Below are positions 7,642 to 14,497 of a DNA stretch of 18,775 bases, piece by piece (within the stretch, counting starts at the first letter, position 1; each line of letters starts with the position of its first letter). The DNA lies in NCBI GenBank assembly GCA_041485285.1, contig JBGPJF010000046.1, forward strand, positions 1 through 18,775. Reading direction: 5' to 3'. Origin of the DNA: DATEUP01 sp041485285. Its GTDB lineage: Archaea; Thermoplasmatota; DTKX01; DATEUP01. Below the pieces are notes generated by a model. The model had not been told where the DNA came from. It did not search any database and saw only the letters and a program-made list of their open reading frames with translations. Position numbers and translations under genes: made by a program.

Positions 7642-7773
7642 TTAGTCCTCCCGGCCCACGGCGGCAGCGACGGAACGGGTTTCGAGGAGCGTGCGCGCGA
7701 AGAGCGCGAGTTTGTAGTCGGCGATCAGCCGCGCAACAAAGTCGCTCCGCACAAGCCCGCTTCCCGTTTCCAT
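7642..7773 (-). CDS. Small 43-residue protein, first gene of the repeat-protein operon
   Basis: An ATG at 7773 opens a frame of 43 codons ending in TAA at 7642-7644, only 2 nt before the repeat-protein ATG. GGAGG lies 8 nt upstream (7782-7786). The protein begins METGSGLVRSDFVARL and continues with an amphipathic helix-like stretch containing LALFARTLLETR; it has no signal peptide and no Cys. Third codon positions are mostly G or C, as in neighbouring genes. The SD of the next gene lies inside its last codons, so translation of the two would be coupled. No family was recognised. It could be a regulatory leader peptide or a small functional partner. Reality is supported by its own SD, its junction with the next gene and its codon pattern. 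Confidence 0.6.
   Translation of the reverse strand: METGSGLVRSDFVARLIADYKLALFARTLLETRSVAAAVGRED
7647..7652 (-). promoter_or_regulatory. Shine-Dalgarno of the 21-residue repeat protein gene
   Basis: GGGAGG on the minus strand, 7 nt before the ATG at 7639. It overlaps the last codons of the 43-residue ORF and fixes the start of the repeat protein. Confidence 0.7.
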
Positions 7774-7781
7774 TCGTCCAG

Positions 7782-7786
7782 CCTCC
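7782..7786 (-). promoter_or_regulatory. Shine-Dalgarno of the 43-residue small ORF
   Basis: GGAGG on the minus strand lies 8 nt before the ATG at 7773. It is the main evidence that this small frame is translated. Confidence 0.55.
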
Positions 7787-7823
7787 GTGAGGGTTCAGCA
7801 GAATTTCAAGGCTATGCACCTTT

Positions 7824-7853
7824 CAACACTGCTTACATAGCAACACTATGCTT
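7824..7853. promoter_or_regulatory. Operator-like repeats in the divergent promoter region
   Basis: CAACACT occurs at 7824-7830 and again at 7841-7847 (17-bp step), each followed closely by CTT. The second copy is inside an inverted repeat, CATAG-CAACA-CTATG (7836-7850). The site covers the expected start of the minus-strand transcript (about 25 bp from the TATA at 7859-7867), where a repressor could block initiation. The ArsR-like protein of this operon is a candidate ligand, by inference only. Confidence 0.4.
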
Positions 7854-7858
7854 GTCTT

Positions 7859-7867
7859 GTATATAAG
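7859..7867 (-). promoter_or_regulatory. TATA box for the four-gene minus-strand operon
   Basis: CTTATATAC on the minus strand lies in an AT-rich island. Transcription would start near 7838, giving a leader of about 65 nt before the small ORF. This fits the SD-led genes of this operon, unlike the apparently leaderless gene on the other side. Confidence 0.6.
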
Positions 7868-7929
7868 TCACGTCCGACCATACTCAAATCGTGAATTCAC
7901 TGCCTGGCTCTGGCCCGTTCTTTCCCCTC

Positions 7930-7937
7930 TTTATATG
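7930..7937 (+). promoter_or_regulatory. TATA box for the HyuA-like gene
   Basis: TTTATATG is centred about 25 bp before the ATG at 7958, and no SD is present. The spacing predicts a leaderless mRNA starting at or next to the ATG. Confidence 0.7.
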
Positions 7938-7957
7938 CACACGGCCTTCCAAGGCGC

Positions 7958-9787
7958 ATGAACACGGTGTCCCTCGAAGTGGGGTGGCACCGGGTGCTTT
8001 GGGCCGTTCAACCGGCCCAAAGCAGGACCGTCCTGTTCGGGGAAATCCCCCTCGAAGGCCCCCTCAAGGGGGCCATGCAGAAGGCCGCCAACGAAGCCCG
8101 GCTCGCGCTTGCAGCCGAGGACTTGCAGGCGGGCCTCGAGGTCGTGGTGGCCTTCGACGGGTCGCTGCTGTGGCCCGTCCTCCACGAGGGTGCGCGCGAA
8201 GTGATGCTCGCCGTTTCGCCGCTTGCGGAGGGGGCCGAGGACGCCTATGACAAGGAGACGTCCGGGCGCCTCGTGACGAGCATGATGGAATCGAGCCGCG
8301 TCGCGCGGTTGGCCGCGGGCACCGATTGGAAGGCGCGGGTCAAGCCGGTCGCGGAGGCGGCCGCACTTCTGAAGCCGCGGGCGCTCGCGGTAGCGCTTCG
8401 CGCCGCGCGGGAGCGGCCAAGCGAAGAGCGGGCGGCGGAGCGCGCGCTGCGCGACCTCCTGCCCGGCCTGCCGGTCTTGCTCTCGTCGGACATTGCGCCG
8501 CTCTGGGGGTGGGCCGACCACCCGGTCGAAAAGACGCTCGTGTCGGCCGGGCTGTTGCCCGTGGTCGCCGATGCCGCGATCGGAATCCGCGCAGGGCTGG
8601 CCGACGCTCACGTCCATGTGTGGTTTGCCTCCCTCGACGGCACGTTCGTGCCGATGAACCTCGCCGAGCGGCACCCGTATTCGGTGATGCGCGGGCTCCC
8701 GATCCTCTCGCTCACCGCGGCGCTCGCGTACGTCCGGCAGCTGACGGTGGAGGGCGCATTCGCGGCGGCCTCGCTCCATGAAACGTCATGCGCGGTCGCG
8801 CGCGTGGGCTCGCGCCCGCAGGGGCAGTCGTTTGAGTCGGTGCTGCTCGGCGCAAGGATCGAAAGCTTGGGAATTGGCGCAGAGAGCCGGCTGTTCATGG
8901 AGAAGGGCGTGCTCACGCTTGCCGATGACCGGGCGCCGGCGGGCGCGGTGCCGGTGCGGGCCGTGCTTGCGGCGGCGGGACTTGGCCCGGGCCCGGCAGG
9001 GGCCGGGGCGGTGCTCGGTCAATGGCTGAAGGTTGACGGGGAAGCGGCAGTGGGCGTGGCGCTCAAGGCGGTGGTGGACCGCCTCGGCACGCGGATGCGC
9101 GCGTCGTTTGCAGGCGCGCCCTCGGTGGTGTTCGCGGGACCGCTGGCGGGCGCGCTGGCCGGCACGCTCGCGCAGCGGGCAGGGGTGATGGACGCGTATG
9201 TGCCCCCCGCGTTTGCCGCGTGCGGCGCGGTCGCGGCGCGCCAAGCGCCGCGCGCGTCACGCGCGGCCGAGGTCCATGAGGCGCCCCAGGGCGGCTGGAC
9301 GGCCGCGCATGCCGCACGGGCCATCGAGGAACTCATCGCGACCGCGGTCGCCGACCTCGAAGACGCGGGGCTGCGGCGCGACTCGCTGGCGGCGGTCGCG
9401 TGGGTCGGCGGGGTACGCGACGCCCACGGCGTCTACCCGGCCATGGACCGCGACGCGATCGCGCGGGCGGCCGAAGACCTGTACAAGCGCGTCCCCACCG
9501 AGGGGCGGTTCACGCTCGAAGTGGAAGCCTACCCGGCGACCGCCGACCGTTCCGTCAAGTTCCCCGAGATTACGGCGCCGGTCGCCGCGCAGGGAGAGCG
9601 CAGCGTGATCACCCCGGGCGCCAAACGCGCGGTCGCGCTGCGGATCGTGCCCTCGGGGGCGCTGTCGGCGGAGGCGCCGACCAAGGGGCCCGCACTGCTC
9701 GCGGATCCGACGGGGCTGATTCTCGTTCCTGAAGGCGTCAGCGCGAGGCCCGCTCCGCTTGGTGGGACTGCGCTTCGCATCGGTTAG
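7958..9787 (+). CDS. Divergent hydantoinase/oxoprolinase (HyuA)-like protein, probably non-catalytic
   Basis: The 609-residue protein keeps the HyuA plan but in a worn form. EKTLVSAGLLPVVADAA and the following Val/His-rich strand match the middle domain. AGPLAGALAGTLAQRAGV then VPPAFAACGAVAA matches the GAGP...VPP...S.G segment. GPALLADPTGLILVPEG (577-593) is the characteristic C-terminal GPA...VP.G motif. The two Asp-Gly-Gly-Thr phosphate loops expected near residues 5-15 and 270-280 read EVGWHRVL and LHETSCAV, so ATP binding is doubtful. HyuA enzymes hydrolyse cyclic amides with ATP, often with a HyuB partner; none is nearby. The TATA box indicates a leaderless start at 7958. The stop overlaps the convergent neighbour by 4 bases. 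Confidence 0.62.
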   Translation: MNTVSLEVGWHRVLWAVQPAQSRTVLFGEIPLEGPLKGAMQKAANEARLALAAEDLQAGLEVVVAFDGSLLWPVLHEGAREVMLAVSPLAEGAEDAYDKETSGRLVTSMMESSRVARLAAGTDWKARVKPVAEAAALLKPRALAVALRAARERPSEERAAERALRDLLPGLPVLLSSDIAPLWGWADHPVEKTLVSAGLLPVVADAAIGIRAGLADAHVHVWFASLDGTFVPMNLAERHPYSVMRGLPILSLTAALAYVRQLTVEGAFAAASLHETSCAVARVGSRPQGQSFESVLLGARIESLGIGAESRLFMEKGVLTLADDRAPAGAVPVRAVLAAAGLGPGPAGAGAVLGQWLKVDGEAAVGVALKAVVDRLGTRMRASFAGAPSVVFAGPLAGALAGTLAQRAGVMDAYVPPAFAACGAVAARQAPRASRAAEVHEAPQGGWTAAHAARAIEELIATAVADLEDAGLRRDSLAAVAWVGGVRDAHGVYPAMDRDAIARAAEDLYKRVPTEGRFTLEVEAYPATADRSVKFPEITAPVAAQGERSVITPGAKRAVALRIVPSGALSAEAPTKGPALLADPTGLILVPEGVSARPAPLGGTALRIG

Positions 9788-10344
9788 CCGTCAAGGAAAA
9801 CCCTTGAGAAAATGAACAGCCGGTCTCGTGATGCCCGGATCGCCATCAGCGGTACGTCCCGCCGGCGCACTTTGCGCGTCCGGTCGAAGACGCCGGAAAG
9901 AAGAGGGTCGGGGCTCGGCATCCATTCTCGCTCCATTAGCCCCGGGACAAGAGCCATCTCTTCCGCGGTTTCGACGATCACCACGCGTTCCATATCCCTC
10001 CAAGGCACCAGCCGTTCCTCTCGCTTCGGAAGGTCCCAGCTTCCAAACTTCGGAACGAGCGCCCCGTCGGGTCCGAGCTCCACTCGGCTCGCCTCTGGCT
10101 TCCGAATGGACGACACCACCCACAGCGTTGGGACGGCGATCATCAGGCAAAGGCCAAGTCCGATCACTCCCAACATCGCGCGCAACGAAAGCGGATCGGG
10201 CCAAACGGCCCAAAGCACCATGGGGATCGCGGCGAGGACGAGGCCGCCGACGGTGCCCATTAGGACGAGCAGCGGGAGCGTCTCTCGCCGCAGGCGATGG
10301 AGGCGCACTATCGTCGGAGGGGAGGTGACCGAAAACTCTCGCAA
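9784..10344 (-). CDS. Two-span membrane protein with PH-like domain
   Basis: The 186-residue protein has two N-terminal hydrophobic spans (about residues 23-47 and 54-78). A soluble tail follows in which ASRVELGPDGALVPKFG and EERLVPWRDMERVVIV resemble the strands of a bacterial-type PH domain. No specific family was recognised. The frame is preferred over the overlapping frame 9791-10351, which is Arg/Pro-rich and has no membrane spans. The start is uncertain: TTG at 10344 is the first start codon of the frame and no SD is visible. It follows ribA by 48 bp on the same strand, and an AT-rich AATTATTT near 10371-10378 could be a separate TATA box. The stop shares TTAG with the convergent HyuA-like gene. 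Confidence 0.65.
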   Translation of the reverse strand: MREFSVTSPPTIVRLHRLRRETLPLLVLMGTVGGLVLAAIPMVLWAVWPDPLSLRAMLGVIGLGLCLMIAVPTLWVVSSIRKPEASRVELGPDGALVPKFGSWDLPKREERLVPWRDMERVVIVETAEEMALVPGLMEREWMPSPDPLLSGVFDRTRKVRRRDVPLMAIRASRDRLFIFSRVFLDG

Positions 10345-10392
10345 CGGGCATCTGCTAGCGGTCGGACGGGAAATAATTGGCGGCCGTTCGGG

Positions 10393-11046
10393 CTAAGGCC
10401 CCTCTTTCAGCATGTGCCCCATCTGCTCTTTCTTGGTCGCGAGGTACCGCGCGTTCTCGGGGTTCGCCGGAATCTCAATGGGCACGCGCTCGGTGACCTT
10501 CACGCCGTGCTTGGAAAGCTCCTCGAGTTTCAGCGGGTTGTTCGTCATCAGGCGGACGCTCTTCACGCCGAGGAACGAGAGGATGCACCCCGCGCACTTG
10601 TACGTCCTCAGGTCGGCGGGAAATCCCAGGAGCGCGTTGGCCTCGATCGTATCGGCCCCCTGGTCCTGGAGCGTGTAGGCGCGGACCTTGTTCGCGATCC
10701 CGATCCCGCGGCCCTCCTGGCGCAGGTACAGCACGAGGCCCTCGCCCTCAGCGGCAATGGTCTCCATCGCGCGCTCGAGCTGCTCGCCACAGTCGCAGCG
10801 CTTCGACCCGAAGACGTCGCCGGTGAGGCACTCCGAGTGGATGCGCAGGAGCACGCCCTCGCGGCCGCGGACGTCCCCTTTCATGATTACAACGTGGTCG
10901 CCGCCGCGCGCGAGCTGGGGCTGGTTGCAGCCGAAGGCCATGATCTGAAAGTCGCCGAACTTCGTGGGGAGCTCCGCGAAGGTCGTGTGCGAGGCGAGGC
11001 GCTCGCAACCGCCCGTGCCCTGCGTGTTGACGATGTCCGCGACCAC
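10393..11046 (-). CDS. ribA: GTP cyclohydrolase II (riboflavin biosynthesis)
   Basis: RibA opens GTP, releasing formate and pyrophosphate, to give the first pyrimidine precursor of riboflavin. The 217-residue protein has the zinc ligands Cys73, Cys84 and Cys86 in HSECLTGD...RCDCGEQL. It also has YLRQEGRGIGIANK (107-120), Tyr124, and Asp145 and Arg147 in GFPADLRTY, which match the catalytic residues of the E. coli enzyme. TNNPLK (168-173) and ERVPI (186-190) complete the family pattern. It is monofunctional, with no RibB (DHBP synthase) domain. Many archaea use an unrelated GTP cyclohydrolase III, so this bacterial-type enzyme is notable. GTG at 11046 is chosen because a TATA-like CAAATAC lies 25 bp upstream and the family N-terminus starts soon after. 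Confidence 0.95.
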   Translation of the reverse strand: MVADIVNTQGTGGCERLASHTTFAELPTKFGDFQIMAFGCNQPQLARGGDHVVIMKGDVRGREGVLLRIHSECLTGDVFGSKRCDCGEQLERAMETIAAEGEGLVLYLRQEGRGIGIANKVRAYTLQDQGADTIEANALLGFPADLRTYKCAGCILSFLGVKSVRLMTNNPLKLEELSKHGVKVTERVPIEIPANPENARYLATKKEQMGHMLKEGP

Positions 11047-11067
11047 GCGCGCTTACCCGAACATTGG

Positions 11068-11074
11068 TATTTGA
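11068..11074 (-). promoter_or_regulatory. Candidate TATA box for ribA
   Basis: CAAATAC on the minus strand is centred 25 bp before the GTG at 11046, with no SD between, which is consistent with a leaderless ribA transcript. The 156-bp divergent spacer 11047-11202 shows no other clear signal, and no TATA box is obvious 25 bp before the plus-strand gene at 11203. Confidence 0.45.
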
Positions 11075-11202
11075 TGATTCTGTGGTAACACCTTGTGTGG
11101 TTGGCGGCGGTCCCCAAACAGTCTCGCAGCCGTCTCATCGCAACGGACTATTCAACCCGATAGCAAGCATTCAAGAGAGCCCCGCGCCTTGCATCGTTCC
11201 CC

Positions 11203-11493
11203 ATGGCGACTGGACCGGCGCATGTGAAAGTCCACCTGCCGCAGGTGCTGCGGCGGGACTTTTCCCTGCGGGGGCCTGTCGACGTAAAGGGCGACACGCT
11301 CGCCGAGGCGCTGGCGGACCTCAACCGCCGGCACCCAGGCTTGGGCGGGTCGGTCCTCGACGACCAAGGGAAAGTTCGGAGGAACGTGATCGTGTTCCTG
11401 AACCAAGAGGCCGTGACGCACCTTCCCCCCGAAGGCGTGCGGCTGAAGGGTGGGGACGCGGTGCATGTGCTCCCGCACGTGGCAGGTGGCTAA
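11203..11493 (+). CDS. MoaD/ThiS-family beta-grasp sulfur-carrier or ubiquitin-like protein
   Basis: The 96-residue protein has the MoaD/ThiS layout. An N-terminal strand HVKVHLP and a second strand RGPVDVKG come first, followed by the helix TLAEALADLNRRHPGLG. The loop RNVIVFLNQEAV and final strand LKGGDAVHVLPHVAGG complete it. It ends exactly in Gly-Gly, the feature needed for activation by an E1-like enzyme and thiocarboxylate or isopeptide formation. It may serve molybdopterin or thiamine synthesis or act as an archaeal SAMP-type modifier; no MoaE, MoeB or ThiF gene is in the window. One base separates its stop from the BNR-propeller gene, so the two should act together. Confidence 0.88.
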   Translation: MATGPAHVKVHLPQVLRRDFSLRGPVDVKGDTLAEALADLNRRHPGLGGSVLDDQGKVRRNVIVFLNQEAVTHLPPEGVRLKGGDAVHVLPHVAGG

Positions 11494-11494
11494 C

Positions 11495-12622
11495 ATGGCA
11501 GAAGCGAAAAAGGGCGACACCGTTGTGATGGCCGGAACGAAGAAAGGGCTTTTTGTCTTCCATTCGAAAGACCGGAAGAAGTGGAAGGCGCGCGGGCCGT
11601 TCCACGAAGGCTACCCGATCCAGCACGCGATGCTCGACACCACAGACGGCAAGACCATCTACGCCGGCATGACCTCGTTTCACTGGGGGGTGCGCGTGCT
11701 GCGCACCACGAACCTGGGCGCGCGATGGACGAAGGGAAAGGACTCGCCGCACTTCTCGAAGAAGTCGGGCCTCTCCGTCGACAAGATCTGGAACCTGCGC
11801 ACCGATTCCGAAGGCACCCTCTATGCAGGCGTCGAACCTGCGGGGCTCTTCCGCTCGAAGAACAAGGGCGACTCGTGGGAGTCGGTCGATGGGATGAACG
11901 CCTGGGGCGGCAGGAAGGACTGGCAGCCGGGCAACGGCGGCCTGTGCATGCACACGGTGCTGCCGTACCCGGACAACCCCGAGAAGATGGTGATTGGAAT
12001 CTCGTCGGTTGGAATCTTTGGCACCAAGGACTACGGGGAGACCTGGAAGGTCATGAACGGCGGCATCCACGGCGTGTTTGAGCCGGACCAGATCATGAAG
12101 GACGGCCAGATCGGCACCTGCCCCCACAAGATCGTACGTGACGGGGCGGACCCGCGCGTCCTCTACCAGCAAAACCACGCGGGGGTCTACCGCCGCACGG
12201 AGGGGGACGACAAGTGGGTGATCAGTGAAAGCGGGCTCCCGCGCACGAAAAAGGAGAAGGGCCGGCGCTGGTCGTTCGGCTTCCCGGTGATGTCGCACCC
12301 GACCCGCAAGGGGTGGGCGTACCTCGTGCCGATGGAGAGCGACTTCAACCGCGTCGGGATCGATGGGGGGCTCGCCGTGTGGCGCACCAAGGACGGCGGG
12401 CGCACCTGGCACAACGCGTCGAAGGGGTTGCCCACGAAGGGGACTTTCATGACGGTGCTGCGCGACGGCGCGCGCGCCGACACGCACGACAAGGCGGGGA
12501 TCTACGTCGGGACGACCAACGGCCAGCTTTACTACAGCACGAATGACGGCGACAAGTGGTCGCTCATGGCCGACCACCTGCCGTCGGTGCTCTCGGTGGA
12601 CGCGGGCGTTATCGGCGCGTGA
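11495..12622 (+). CDS. BNR/Asp-box beta-propeller (sialidase-like fold) protein
   Basis: The 375-residue protein shows repeated Asp boxes. These are TTNLGARW (71-78), SKNKGDSW (121-128), TKDYGETW (177-184), TKDGGRTW (298-305) and STNDGDKW (348-355). A degenerate copy lies at 235-241, and each box ends a blade. There is no signal peptide or membrane span, so it is cytoplasmic, unlike secreted sialidases. No sialidase Arg triad or FRIP motif was recognised, so glycosidase activity should not be assumed. The ATG at 11495 follows the MoaD-like stop after one base; the same frame is open upstream only as a shadow of that gene. The pairing suggests the propeller is a scaffold or target for the ubiquitin-like protein, which is inference. 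Confidence 0.85.
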   Translation: MAEAKKGDTVVMAGTKKGLFVFHSKDRKKWKARGPFHEGYPIQHAMLDTTDGKTIYAGMTSFHWGVRVLRTTNLGARWTKGKDSPHFSKKSGLSVDKIWNLRTDSEGTLYAGVEPAGLFRSKNKGDSWESVDGMNAWGGRKDWQPGNGGLCMHTVLPYPDNPEKMVIGISSVGIFGTKDYGETWKVMNGGIHGVFEPDQIMKDGQIGTCPHKIVRDGADPRVLYQQNHAGVYRRTEGDDKWVISESGLPRTKKEKGRRWSFGFPVMSHPTRKGWAYLVPMESDFNRVGIDGGLAVWRTKDGGRTWHNASKGLPTKGTFMTVLRDGARADTHDKAGIYVGTTNGQLYYSTNDGDKWSLMADHLPSVLSVDAGVIGA

Positions 12623-12629
12623 GAGCGAG

Positions 12630-12646
12630 CGGGGGAAGGGCCCCCG
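12630..12646. terminator. GC hairpin between convergent genes
   Basis: CGGGGG and CCCCCG form a perfect 6-bp stem with a 5-nt loop (AAGGG). It lies in the 29-bp space between the stop codons of the BNR-propeller gene and the minus-strand anchored propeller gene. It has no T-run, so it is terminator-like by position and structure only. Confidence 0.45.
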
Positions 12647-12651
12647 AGGGG

Positions 12652-14454
12652 TCACGGCCCGCCCTGCTTCGGCTTGCGCGTCCACAGCGCAAGGCCGACC
12701 ACGGCGACCGCCGCCAAGACGGCCACGAGCCCGAGCACCACGCCATTGTTGCTCGTGGGGGGCGCCGTCGAATTCGGGTGCGGGGGTGGGGCCTGGAATT
12801 CCGTGGTGGCGACAGGCGCGCCGCAGTAGGTGGCCGTGAGCTGCCTTGCCAGCGACCCGTTGTACTCGATGGGCACGGTGACCAAGCCGTGGTCGAGCGT
12901 CAGGACATAGATCGTGCCGTTCGGCAGTTTCACCATGTAGCCGTCGCCCGAGGCGGGCGAGCCGTCCGCGTGGGTGAAGTTGACGAGGAGCGAGGTCGTG
13001 TGGTTCCCCGCCGGAAGAATGTAGGACGCGCTCACATCGTCGTAGGAGCGCTCCGGCCGCGCGAGGAGGCGCGTCATCTCGCGCCAGTCGGTCTCATGGC
13101 CGCAGCCGGGCAGGCAGATGTTGGCAAGGTAGTAGGCAAACAGCCCGCCGTCGGCCGTAAAGAAACCGGGCAGGAGGTCGATGAACCCGTTGTCAAGGGG
13201 ATCGGAGACGAGGAGGATGGGGGAGAAGTTGGCCCCGTCGAAGATCCCGTAGAAGATGTCGTTCTCCGAGCCGCTGCTCCCGACGCCCCGGGGCGAGGAG
13301 TTCGACGAGAACACCAGGTGGAGCTTCCCGTCGCCGCCCTCCGCCGTGGGCCACGTGTAAAGGGACGGGTCCTGTTCTTGGCCGGTGAAGTCGCTCCCCA
13401 GGGGGGTGCTCACGGCCGACATCGTCCCGAGGGCCGGGTCGAAGGAGCGCAGCGCGAGGTCGTACTCGCCGTTCACACTCACCTCGGGGTCATCGCTTGC
13501 CCACATGACAACCACGCCGCCGCCGTAGAAGGCCACGGCGGGGGTCTTGGCGGCCGACCGGTTTGCGCCGCTGAGGGTCACGGGCAACGACCAGCTGCCG
13601 ACGCCGTCGCGCACCGAGAGCATCACGTCCCAGTTGCCCTCGCCGGCAAGGTCGGTGGTGTTCAGCGTCATCCAAGCGGCGGCGACCCGCGTGCCATCGC
13701 TTGCCAGGGTGACGACCTGGTCGGACCACCCGTCGTTGGGGCCGGAGATAGATTCCAGGGGCCCCAGCGTCGTCCCGTCCCACGTGCGGCCGGCGATCCG
13801 GTATTCGAGGGAATCGCGCTGCCCCTCGTTGGTCTGGAAGGCGATGAACGTCTTGTCGCTCATCGTTACAATCTTTGAGAGCTTGTTCGAGGCGTCGGTG
13901 AGGTTGTACGACACCTGCCGCGTTTCGGTAAATCCTGCCGGCGACTTTCCACGCAACATCACGTACGACCCGTTGGCGGGGTTGATGGGGTTGCCCGACA
14001 CTTCCCACACGGCCCACATCGTGGCGCCAAAGGCGGTCGCATACGGCGCAACATTTCGCCCTTCGGGCCGCTCGTTGTGGACATCGGGGTCGGAGAGGTC
14101 GAGGATGGGGACGTCCCAGCCGGTGGCGTTGCTGTATTCTTTGTAATAGATCGCCTGCGTTTCGGCGGGCTCTCCATCGGGAAGTTCGTATTCGACCTCG
14201 TCGTCGTAGAGGAAGTGCAATTGGCCAGCGGCGTTGACAACCATCCCGAAGGACTTCTGGCCGTGGACGAGCGTTGCCTCAACGATCTCGGTCTCGAGGT
14301 TGGTGACGTTCCCGCTCCAGTTCCAGGTCTGGATGTGCCCCGCGGCGGCAAACGGGCCGAGGGGGTAGGGGCAGGCCGCGGAGACCAGGCCGCTCAGGAG
14401 CGCCACGGCGGCAAGGGCAGTTCCCACCGACACGTGGGTGGGGCGAGCGCGCAT
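12652..14454 (-). CDS. Secreted, membrane-anchored sialidase-like beta-propeller protein
   Basis: This 600-residue protein has a signal peptide (about 1-27) and a C-terminal membrane span (about 571-591) followed by a short basic tail. The ectodomain contains several similar blades in which a hydrophobic VAFxGGxVVVMWAS-like strand is followed by an acidic turn, a YDLALRSFD-like strand and a W or F strand (about residues 200-430). This is the pattern of sialidase-type propellers, although classical Asp boxes are absent. A beta-sandwich-like domain follows at about 470-545 and a Pro/Thr-rich stalk at 550-568. Cys residues are few, and many Asn-X-Ser/Thr sequons are present. No catalytic residues were recognised. 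The ATG at 14454 has a GAGGT 9 nt upstream and a TATA box farther up. Its partner or ligand is unknown. Confidence 0.8.
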   Translation of the reverse strand: MRARPTHVSVGTALAAVALLSGLVSAACPYPLGPFAAAGHIQTWNWSGNVTNLETEIVEATLVHGQKSFGMVVNAAGQLHFLYDDEVEYELPDGEPAETQAIYYKEYSNATGWDVPILDLSDPDVHNERPEGRNVAPYATAFGATMWAVWEVSGNPINPANGSYVMLRGKSPAGFTETRQVSYNLTDASNKLSKIVTMSDKTFIAFQTNEGQRDSLEYRIAGRTWDGTTLGPLESISGPNDGWSDQVVTLASDGTRVAAAWMTLNTTDLAGEGNWDVMLSVRDGVGSWSLPVTLSGANRSAAKTPAVAFYGGGVVVMWASDDPEVSVNGEYDLALRSFDPALGTMSAVSTPLGSDFTGQEQDPSLYTWPTAEGGDGKLHLVFSSNSSPRGVGSSGSENDIFYGIFDGANFSPILLVSDPLDNGFIDLLPGFFTADGGLFAYYLANICLPGCGHETDWREMTRLLARPERSYDDVSASYILPAGNHTTSLLVNFTHADGSPASGDGYMVKLPNGTIYVLTLDHGLVTVPIEYNGSLARQLTATYCGAPVATTEFQAPPPHPNSTAPPTSNNGVVLGLVAVLAAVAVVGLALWTRKPKQGGP

Positions 14455-14489
14455 GCGGGCGAACCTCGGGACGAAGACCCTGGCCGACG

Positions 14490-14497
14490 CTATTTAG
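14490..14497 (-). promoter_or_regulatory. Candidate TATA box for the anchored propeller gene
   Basis: CTAAATAG on the minus strand predicts transcription starting near 14468, about 14 nt before the ATG at 14454. The element is built partly from the TAG stop codon of the upstream methyltransferase gene (14490-14492). Confidence 0.5.

Noticed and set aside
6422..7645. A 407-codon plus-strand frame opposite the repeat-protein gene
   Set aside because: Its Val/Ala-rich periodic sequence is the mirror of the 63-bp DxNxDG repeat; the minus strand has the SD, signal peptide and operon context.
9791..10351. An overlapping frame with an ATG at 10351 as an alternative to the two-span membrane protein
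   Set aside because: It has the same length and a better start codon, but the product is Pro/Arg/Ala-rich without membrane spans; the TTG frame has two clear spans and PH-like strands.
11047..11202. An FMN riboswitch upstream of ribA
   Set aside because: A TATA-like box sits 25 bp before the ribA start, leaving no room for a leader, and no conserved FMN-aptamer segments are visible.
12556..13878. A 440-codon frame opposite the anchored propeller gene
   Set aside because: It has the composition of a GC shadow, no motifs, and overlaps two well-supported genes.
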